DNA of 6,286 nucleotides from DASUZB01 sp036377075 (GTDB lineage: Bacteria > Actinomycetota > CALGFH01): assembly GCA_036377075.1 (NCBI GenBank), contig DASUZB010000218.1:1-6286 (forward strand). The letters are read 5' to 3'. Below the pieces are notes generated by a model. That model was not told where the DNA came from. It searched no databases and saw only the letters and a list, made by a program, of their open reading frames with translations. A program made the position numbers and the translations under genes. Each line of letters opens with the position of its first letter. The first letter of the stretch is position 1. Of the stretch, positions 1 through 4,432 are shown piece after piece.

Positions 1-909
1 CTCACCGCGCTGGCCGACGGCGCGCCCGTCGGCGTCGCGCACCTGCGGGCCGGGGCGCGCGGGCAGAACGCGGCCGGCCTACAGCGGCTGGCCCGCCGGA
101 TCGAGCCCGCCGTCGGCTGGTCCGATCTCGTCCTGCCACCGGCCGTGCTCGGCCTCCTACACGAGCTGGCGGCCCGGGCCCGACACCGTGACCGGGTGCT
201 CGACGAGTGGCGGATGCGCCCGGGTGGCGGCCGCGGCCGGGGCGTCACCGGACTGTTCGCCGGGGACTCGGGTACCGGCAAGACGATGTCGGCCGAGGTG
301 GTGGCGGCCTCGCTGGGCCTGGACCTCTACACCGTCAACCTGGCCACGGTGGTCGACAAGTACGTGGGCGAGACCGAGAAGAACCTCGAGCGGGTCTTCG
401 CCGAGGCCGAGGGCGTCAACGGCGTGCTGCTGTTCGACGAGGCCGACGCCATCTTCGGCAAGCGTTCCGAGGTGCGCGACGCCCACGACCGCTACGCCAA
501 CCTGGAGATCGCCTACCTGCTGCAGCGCATGGAGTCGTTCGGCGGGCTGGCGGTGCTCGCCACCAACCTGCGCGCCAACCTCGACGAGGCGTTCACCAGG
601 CGGCTGGACGCGATCGTCGACTTCCCCCTGCCCGACGAGGCGGCCAGGCGGCGCCTGTGGGACCGCTGCCTCGGCGGCGCCATGCCGCGCGGGCCCGACG
701 TCGACCTCGACTTCTGCGCCGCCGCCTTCGAGCTGTCCGGCGGCAGCATCGCCAGCGTCGCCCTCGCCGCCGCCTACCTCGCCGCCGAGGCCGACCGGCC
801 GCTCGCCATGGCCGACGTGGTGCACGCCGTCCACCGCGAGTACCGCAAGCTCGGCCGCCTCGCGCGCGAGACCGAGTTCGGCCCCTACCACGGACTGGTC
901 ACCACGTAG
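1..909 (+). CDS. eCIS AAA+ ATPase (Afp15/Pvc15-like), 5' end outside window
   Basis: The frame is open from base 1, so 302 C-terminal residues are visible and the start lies upstream; an internal GTG at 145 is not the start, because conserved-looking sequence (RIEPAVGWSDLVLP) precedes it. Seen: Walker A GDSGTGKT (visible residues 88-95), a pore-loop-like KYVGE (120-124), Walker B VLLFDEA (142-148), sensor-1 Asn in ATN (about 189), arginine-finger region FTRRLD (198-203), and a C-terminal lid with GGSIASVAL (247-255). Family knowledge: ATPases of this type are encoded in nearly all eCIS loci and are thought to help particle assembly, sheath disassembly or cargo loading in the producer's cytoplasm. 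The lid segment has Ala-Ser where I would expect a basic residue or Asn in sensor 2; this may be lineage variation. The next gene begins 13 bases after the stop, so the two are probably co-transcribed. Family assignment is firm; the exact role is inferred. Confidence 0.93.
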   Translation, partial: LTALADGAPVGVAHLRAGARGQNAAGLQRLARRIEPAVGWSDLVLPPAVLGLLHELAARARHRDRVLDEWRMRPGGGRGRGVTGLFAGDSGTGKTMSAEVVAASLGLDLYTVNLATVVDKYVGETEKNLERVFAEAEGVNGVLLFDEADAIFGKRSEVRDAHDRYANLEIAYLLQRMESFGGLAVLATNLRANLDEAFTRRLDAIVDFPLPDEAARRRLWDRCLGGAMPRGPDVDLDFCAAAFELSGGSIASVALAAAYLAAEADRPLAMADVVHAVHREYRKLGRLARETEFGPYHGLVTT

Positions 910-912
910 ATC

Positions 913-918
913 GGAGGG
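913..918 (+). promoter_or_regulatory. Ribosome binding site of the DUF4157 gene
   Basis: GGAGGG ends four bases before the ATG at 923. An ATG at 919 abuts the site and is in another frame, leading only to a shadow frame, so the Shine-Dalgarno spacing and the protein homology both select 923. The short spacing is a little tight but usable. Confidence 0.7.
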
Positions 919-922
919 ATGC

Positions 923-1672
923 ATGCGAGCGCACGACGAGGAGCTGGAGGTGGCGCGCCGCCCGGCGGCCACCCGCAAGGACGAGGCCGACCCGGCGGCC
1001 ACCCGGCCTGGGCAGGCACCGCTGGCGCGCGGCGCCCCGCTCGACCCCGCCACCGTCCTGCGCCTGCAGCGCGCCTCGGGCAACGCCAGCGTGGCCGCGC
1101 TGGTGGAGGGCCGCCGCCCCGTGCTGCAGCGCGCGGAGTCCGGCGACGACGAGGAGCGCTCGCCGGTCCTCGACGTGGTCGGCCGCGGCGGCGGCCGCCC
1201 GCTCGAGCCGGAGCTCCGCTCCGACATGGAGCAGCGCCTCGGGCACGACTTCGGCGACGTGCGGGTCCACAGCGACGCCCCGGCGGGCGAGTCGGCCCGG
1301 TCGGTCGGCGCGCACGCCTACACGGTCGGCAGCGAGGTGGTGTTCCAGCCGTCGAGCTGGGCGCCGGAGACGCCGGGCGGGCGGCGCATGCTCGCCCACG
1401 AGCTGACCCACGTGGTGCAGCAGCGCAGCGGACCGGTGGACGGCACCCCGACCGGCGGCGGCGTGAGCGTCAGCCACCCGTCGGACCGCTTCGAGCAGGA
1501 GGCCACGCGGGTCTCCGAGCAGGCCGCGTCGGGCCCGACTCCGGCCCCGGCCGGCGCCACCGGCGTGCAGCGCCAGGCCGAGGAGGAGGCGGTCGAGGAG
1601 GACGAGGCCGTGCAGGGCGCCTTCGTCCAGCGCCAGGAAGAGGACGAGGAGGCGGAGGAGACGGCCGGGTAG
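923..1672 (+). CDS. DUF4157 (eCIS core domain) protein with HELTH motif
   Basis: 249 residues. The N-terminus (1-45) is charged and low complexity, with PAATR twice (14-18, 24-28). An LQRASGN-type motif follows at 48-54 and another LQR at 68-70. The DUF4157 core runs from about 91 to 170 and holds RLGHDFGDVRVHSD (105-118), AYTVGSEVVF (132-141) and LAHELTHVVQQ (157-167). HELTH (159-163) has the HExxH form of zinc metallopeptidases; activity is not proven. The C-terminus has VQRQ at 215-218 and 235-238, each followed by an acidic run, and ends in a Glu/Asp-rich tail. No signal peptide or membrane segment is visible. Family knowledge: DUF4157 proteins are markers of eCIS loci and often form the N-terminal part of eCIS-associated toxins. 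Here no separate toxin domain follows the core, so this may be a stand-alone accessory, a processing peptidase or a loading factor rather than a toxin. It lies 13 bases after the ATPase stop, suggesting co-expression. Confidence 0.9.
   Translation: MRAHDEELEVARRPAATRKDEADPAATRPGQAPLARGAPLDPATVLRLQRASGNASVAALVEGRRPVLQRAESGDDEERSPVLDVVGRGGGRPLEPELRSDMEQRLGHDFGDVRVHSDAPAGESARSVGAHAYTVGSEVVFQPSSWAPETPGGRRMLAHELTHVVQQRSGPVDGTPTGGGVSVSHPSDRFEQEATRVSEQAASGPTPAPAGATGVQRQAEEEAVEEDEAVQGAFVQRQEEDEEAEETAG
961..1005 (+). repeat. 15-bp direct repeat, 30-bp period, in DUF4157 N-terminus
   Basis: CCCGGCGGCCACCCG occurs exactly at 961-975 and 991-1005, encoding PAATR twice with a 10-residue period. The flanking halves of the two 30-bp units have diverged. 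It lies in the low-complexity N-terminal segment and probably reflects a small in-frame duplication. Confidence 0.7.
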
Positions 1673-1683
1673 CTGCCCGGCCG
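1662..1683 (+). terminator. GC stem-loop enclosing the DUF4157 stop codon
   Basis: CGGCCGGG (1662-1669) and CCCGGCCG (1676-1683) form a perfect 8-bp all-GC stem with a 6-nt loop TAGCTG. The loop holds the TAG stop codon. No T-tract follows, so this is not a classical intrinsic terminator; T-less hairpins have been proposed as terminators or mRNA 3'-end stabilisers in actinobacteria. The structure is seen directly; its function is inferred. Confidence 0.35.
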
Positions 1684-1725
1684 GCCGTGGTGCCCTTTGG
1701 TGCAGGCACGGCTTCCCCCAGGCAG

Positions 1726-1750
1726 GGCCGGCGGGTCATTGTCGCCGGCC
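1726..1750 (+). terminator. Second GC stem-loop before the sheath gene
   Basis: GGCCGGCG (1726-1733) pairs perfectly with CGCCGGCC (1743-1750) across a 9-nt loop, GGTCATTGT. No T-run follows. It could be a factor-dependent terminator or attenuator that lowers read-through from the ATPase-DUF4157 unit, or an mRNA 5' structure that protects the highly expressed sheath and tube message. Confidence 0.3.
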
Positions 1751-1773
1751 GCCCCGCGAGCAACGCTCCACTA

Positions 1774-1784
1774 CGGACAGTCCG
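1774..1784. promoter_or_regulatory. Short palindrome, possible operator
   Basis: CGGAC-A-GTCCG is an 11-bp palindrome with 5-bp arms, ending seven bases before the sheath Shine-Dalgarno site. It could be a regulator half-site or a small hairpin in the leader. Palindromes of this size also arise by chance in GC-rich DNA, so confidence is low. Confidence 0.2.
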
Positions 1785-1791
1785 CACAACC

Positions 1792-1797
1792 AGGAGG
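1792..1797 (+). promoter_or_regulatory. Strong ribosome binding site of the sheath gene
   Basis: AGGAGG with six bases to the ATG at 1804 is a near-ideal Shine-Dalgarno site, as expected for a protein needed in many copies per particle. It fixes the sheath start at the sequence MPTYLSPGVYVEE. Confidence 0.85.
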
Positions 1798-1803
1798 CGG
1801 CGA

Positions 1804-3339
1804 ATGCCCACGTACCTGTCACCCGGGGTCTACGTCGAGGAGGTGGAGGCCGGGTCCCGGCCGATCGAGGGCGTGGGCACCGCGGTGGCCGCGTTCGTCG
1901 GCCTCGCGACCGAGGGACCCTTCAACACCCCGACGCTGGTGAGCAACTGGAGCCAGTTCACCAAGCAGTTCGGCGCGTTCGTGCCCGGCTCCTACCTGGC
2001 CCACGCCGTGTTCGCCTACTTCGCCAACGGCGGCGGCAACTGCTACGTGGTCAGGATCGGCGAGGACGGCTCCAAGGGCGACGGCAAGAAGGAGCTGCCC
2101 GCCAGCGCCCAGGCCAGCCTCGGCGGCTACCGCGTGCGCGCGCTGGACGGCGGCCCCAAGGGCAACGACATCACCGTCGAGGTCGCCGACGCCGGCGGCG
2201 AGGGATCCGGCGACGACAGCTTCAAGCTGGTCGTCAAGCGCGACGGCAAGACGGTGGAGACGTTCGACGGCGTCACCGTCAAGCGCGGCAGGCAGAACGT
2301 GGTCACCATGGTCAACGCCGAGTCCAAGGTGATCCGCATCGAGGAGGCCGGCAGCGGCTCCGCCCTGGCGCGGCCGGAGAAGGGCGCGATCGCGCTCAGC
2401 GGGGGCTCCTCCGATCCGCGTCCGGCCCGCCTGACCACCGAGGACTACGTCGGCGACCCGGCCGAGCGCACCGGCTTCGGCGGCCTCGAGGCGGTCGACG
2501 AGATCACCATGGTCTCCGTCCCCGACCTGCTCGCCGCCTACCAGCAGGGCATGGTCGACCTCGAGGCGGTGCAGGCGGTGCAGCAGGCGATGATCACCCA
2601 CTGCGAGCTGATGGGGGACCGCATCGCCATCCTCGACCCGCCGCCGGGCCTGAACGCCCAGCAGATCAAGGAGTGGCGCCAGGACAAGTCCGGCTACGAC
2701 TCCCGCTACGCCGCGATGTACTGGCCCTGGGTGAAGGTGTTCGACCCCGCCAGCGGCGGCAACCGCTTCGTGCCGCCGAGCGGCCACGTCGCCGGCATCT
2801 GGAGCCGCAACGACGACACCCGCGGGGTCCACAAGGCGCCCGCCAACGAGGTGGTGCGCGGCGCCCTCGCGCTCGAGCTGCAGATCACCAAGGCAGAGCA
2901 CGACCTGCTCAACCCGGTCGGGATCAACTGCCTGCGCGCCTTCCCCGGCCGCGGCATCCGCGTCTGGGGCGCCCGCACCCTGTCCAGCGACCCGGCCTGG
3001 CGCTACCTCAGCGTCCGCCGGCTGTTCAACTACCTTGAGGAGTCGATCCTCAACGGCACCCAGTGGGTGGTGTTCGAGCCGAACGACCACGCCCTGTGGG
3101 CCAAGATCCGCCGCACCATCGCCGCCTTCCTCGTCAACGAGTGGCGCAAGGGCGCCCTGTTCGGGCTCACCCCCGCCGAGGCCTTCTACGTGAAGTGCGA
3201 CGAGGAGACCAACCCGGCCGAGGGCATCGACGCGGGCCAGGTCGTCTGCGAGGTCGGCGTGGCGCCGGTCAAGCCGGCCGAGTTCGTGGTGTTCCGCCTG
3301 GCCCAGTTCTCCGGCGGCACCAGCCTGGTCAACGAGTGA
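1804..3339 (+). CDS. Contractile tail sheath protein of eCIS
   Basis: 511 residues. The N-terminus MPTYLSPGVYVEE (1-13) and the following IEGVGTAVAAFVGLA (21-35) are typical of phage and eCIS sheath proteins. About 85-210 is a beta-rich, Gly/Asp/Lys-rich segment that looks like an inserted, probably surface-exposed domain. The conserved C-terminal half follows: ILDPPPG (276-282), YWPWVKV (306-312), VPPSGHVAGIWSRND (323-337), KAPANE (344-349), NCLRAFPGRGIRVWGARTL (375-393), a helix near SVRRLFNYLEESI (403-415), and the terminal GVAPVKPAEFVVFRL (485-499). Family knowledge: sheath subunits form a helical sleeve around the inner tube and drive it into the target by contracting. Sheath C-terminal arms link neighbouring subunits. 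The Shine-Dalgarno site is strong, and the tube gene follows after 33 bases. Only one sheath gene is seen, whereas Afp and PVC loci encode three. Assignment is very secure. Confidence 0.97.
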   Translation: MPTYLSPGVYVEEVEAGSRPIEGVGTAVAAFVGLATEGPFNTPTLVSNWSQFTKQFGAFVPGSYLAHAVFAYFANGGGNCYVVRIGEDGSKGDGKKELPASAQASLGGYRVRALDGGPKGNDITVEVADAGGEGSGDDSFKLVVKRDGKTVETFDGVTVKRGRQNVVTMVNAESKVIRIEEAGSGSALARPEKGAIALSGGSSDPRPARLTTEDYVGDPAERTGFGGLEAVDEITMVSVPDLLAAYQQGMVDLEAVQAVQQAMITHCELMGDRIAILDPPPGLNAQQIKEWRQDKSGYDSRYAAMYWPWVKVFDPASGGNRFVPPSGHVAGIWSRNDDTRGVHKAPANEVVRGALALELQITKAEHDLLNPVGINCLRAFPGRGIRVWGARTLSSDPAWRYLSVRRLFNYLEESILNGTQWVVFEPNDHALWAKIRRTIAAFLVNEWRKGALFGLTPAEAFYVKCDEETNPAEGIDAGQVVCEVGVAPVKPAEFVVFRLAQFSGGTSLVNE

Positions 3340-3356
3340 CACCCGCCGGGTGGATG

Positions 3357-3362
3357 AGGAGG
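3357..3362 (+). promoter_or_regulatory. Ribosome binding site of the tube gene
   Basis: AGGAGG lies ten bases before the ATG at 3373, a strong site with slightly long spacing. The 33-bp junction contains no sign of a terminator, so sheath and tube are expected on one message, the tube with its own strong initiation site. Confidence 0.8.
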
Positions 3363-3372
3363 TAGACGCGCA

Positions 3373-3816
3373 ATGCCCCTTCCGGACCTCGACAGCTCGG
3401 TCGGCCACTCCTTCGGACTCGAGGTCGACGGCGTCGTGATCAAGCAGATCTCCGAGGTCAGCGGCCTGAAGATGGAGCAGGACGTCATCGAGCTGAAGCA
3501 GAACACGCCCGACGGCAAGTACATGATCAAGAAGCTGCCCGGGCGGCCCAAGGCGGGGGAGATCACCCTGACCCGCGGCCTCACCGCCGACCAGAGCTTC
3601 GAGAAGTGGGCCAGGGACTCGCACTTCGGGAAGATGGGCGACGCCCGCAAGGGCGGCGCGATCATCGTCTACGACTTCGAGGGCTCCGCGATCAAGCGCT
3701 ACAAGCTGACCAACGCGTGGCCCAAGAGCCTGGAGATCGGCACCCTCAAGGCCGGCGACACCAGCGTGCTCACCGAGAAGCTCGTGGTCACCTACGAGAT
3801 GATGGAAGTCGAGTGA
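3373..3816 (+). CDS. eCIS inner tube protein (gp19-like, Afp1/Pvc1 type)
   Basis: 147 residues, the usual length for tail-tube subunits of the gp19/Hcp-like fold. Seen: FGLEVDGVVIKQISEVSGL (14-32), KQNTPDGKYMIKKLPGRPK (42-60), GEITLTRGL (62-70), a central W-containing helix (FEKWARDS), and the closing strands YKLTNAWPKSLEIG and LVVTYEMMEVE. These are hallmark segments of the family. Subunits stack as hexameric rings to form the rigid tube that sheath contraction drives through the target envelope, and that can carry cargo in its lumen. No signal peptide is present, as expected for assembly in the cytoplasm. Only one tube paralogue is seen, whereas PVC/Afp loci usually carry a second one (Afp5) for the baseplate end, so another may lie outside the window. 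The stop overlaps the next start (TGATG), implying translational coupling. Confidence 0.96.
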   Translation: MPLPDLDSSVGHSFGLEVDGVVIKQISEVSGLKMEQDVIELKQNTPDGKYMIKKLPGRPKAGEITLTRGLTADQSFEKWARDSHFGKMGDARKGGAIIVYDFEGSAIKRYKLTNAWPKSLEIGTLKAGDTSVLTEKLVVTYEMMEVE

Positions 3817-4271
3817 TGCGGCGCGGGCCGAACGCGGCCACGGCCGCACGCGTCGCCGGCGAGGCGCCTGCCGGGGGGGAGGACCGTCTCGCCGGCGACG
3901 CGCTGCGCACCGAGTTCCCGTTCCTGCTGCCGCGCGGCTACGTCGACGCGGCGGGCACGGTGCACCGCGACGGGGTCATGCGCCTGGCCACGGCGCGCGA
4001 CGAGCTGGTGCCGCTGCGCGACGACCGCGTCCGCGAGAACCCCGCGTACCTGACCGTGGTCCTGCTCGCCAGGGTGGTGACGCGGCTGGGCACGGTCGAC
4101 GACGTGCACGCCGGCGTGATCGAGAACCTGTTCGCCTCCGACCTGGCCTTCCTGCAAGACCTCTACCGCCGGGTCAACCAGGAGGGCCACACCAGGGCCG
4201 CGGTCGCCTGCCCGGCGTGCGGCCACGAGTTCGCGGTCGACCTGGCCGGTGGTCGCCTGGGGGAATCGTGA
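3816..4271 (+). CDS. Phage tail assembly-like protein of eCIS loci
   Basis: 151 residues. The ATG overlaps the tube stop by one base (TGATG), with only a weak upstream GGAAG, so translation is likely coupled to the tube. Residues 1-30 are Ala/Gly/Arg-rich and look unstructured. The conserved core follows: FPFLLPRGYVDAAGTVHRDG (34-53), MRLATARDEL (55-64), NPAYLTVVLLARVVTRLG (75-92), and NLFASDLAFLQDLYRRVN (104-121). It ends with a single zinc-knuckle-like CPACGHEF (132-139). I recognise the family as the small protein found directly after tube genes in eCIS and related phage-like clusters, often annotated as a phage tail assembly protein. By position it resembles tail-assembly chaperones, but its function is not established. 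With only two Cys visible, metal binding would need His or dimerisation. It could instead be a baseplate or adaptor component. Confidence 0.82.
   Translation: MRRGPNAATAARVAGEAPAGGEDRLAGDALRTEFPFLLPRGYVDAAGTVHRDGVMRLATARDELVPLRDDRVRENPAYLTVVLLARVVTRLGTVDDVHAGVIENLFASDLAFLQDLYRRVNQEGHTRAAVACPACGHEFAVDLAGGRLGES
4259..4263 (+). promoter_or_regulatory. G-run acting as ribosome binding site for the small DUF6760-like gene
   Basis: GGGGG, part of CTGGGGGAATCGTGA, lies four bases before the GTG at 4268. The same G-run lets a P-site tRNA on GGG re-pair with GGG in the -1 frame, the frame of the downstream gene. Which role matters, if either, cannot be decided from sequence. Confidence 0.45.
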
Positions 4272-4426
4272 CCGTCCCCGCCGACCGCCTCTACCAGGAG
4301 GCCGCCTACCTGGCGTACCACCTCCACTGGTCGCTCGGGGAGATCCTCGACCTGGAGCACCCGCTGCGCGGGCGCTTCGTGGACGAGGTCGCCCGCCTGG
4401 AGCGGCTCGCGCCGCGGAGCAGGTGA
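4268..4426 (+). CDS. Small DUF6760-like eCIS protein
   Basis: 52 residues from a GTG start that overlaps the preceding stop (GTGA). The alternative ATG at 4217 would add 17 Arg/Gly-rich residues translated out of frame through the upstream gene, and is less likely. The sequence is DRLYQEAAYLAYHLHWSLGE followed by ILDLEHPLRGRFVDEVARLE; it is helical, with no membrane segment or signal peptide. I recognise it as the short protein that regularly follows the tail-assembly-like gene in eCIS clusters (DUF6760 by memory of the family name). The HWS and LEHxxR segments are the recognisable core. Gene order tube, assembly protein, small helical protein matches the position of phage tail-chaperone pairs, so a role in assembly is inferred, not shown. 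The next gene begins six bases after the stop. Confidence 0.8.
   Translation: MTVPADRLYQEAAYLAYHLHWSLGEILDLEHPLRGRFVDEVARLERLAPRSR
4421..4426 (+). promoter_or_regulatory. Ribosome binding site of the long repeat protein
   Basis: AGGTGA overlaps the DUF6760-like stop codon and lies six bases before the GTG at 4433. This supports a GTG start giving the N-terminus (M/V)GFLDRLVGKRR and coupling to the preceding gene. Confidence 0.55.
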
Positions 4427-4432
4427 GCCGCG

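Larger units (their letters stand above)
1673..1803. other. Intergenic region upstream of the sheath gene
   Basis: This is the only sizeable gap in the window (131 bp); other junctions are 32 bp or shorter, or overlap. It holds the right arm of the stop-codon hairpin, a second 8-bp GC stem-loop, an 11-bp palindrome and the sheath ribosome binding site. I looked for a -35/-10 pair: TTGTCG at 1739-1744 resembles a -35 element, but no convincing TAnnnT -10 follows at 16-18 bases. A sheath-operon promoter here is plausible from the layout but not shown by the sequence. Confidence 0.5.

Noticed and set aside
157..1227. Minus-strand and alternative plus-strand open frames across the ATPase and DUF4157 genes
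   Set aside because: The plus-strand ATPase motifs (Walker A and B, sensor 1) and the DUF4157 core fix the true frames; the others are Arg/Pro/Ser-rich shadows.
1739..1767. Possible promoter with TTGTCG as -35
   Set aside because: No acceptable -10 element occurs at normal spacing (AACGCT at 17 bases), and the TTG overlaps a hairpin loop.
919..1803. In-frame upstream extension of the sheath gene to the ATG at 919
   Set aside because: The stretch is Arg/Gly-rich shadow sequence overlapping the DUF4157 gene. The strong AGGAGG before 1804 and the conserved MPTYLSPGVYVEE start place the sheath start at 1804.
1819..3849. A 676-codon minus-strand open frame opposite sheath and tube
   Set aside because: The opposite strand encodes two firmly recognised conserved proteins; the antisense product has no recognisable domain.
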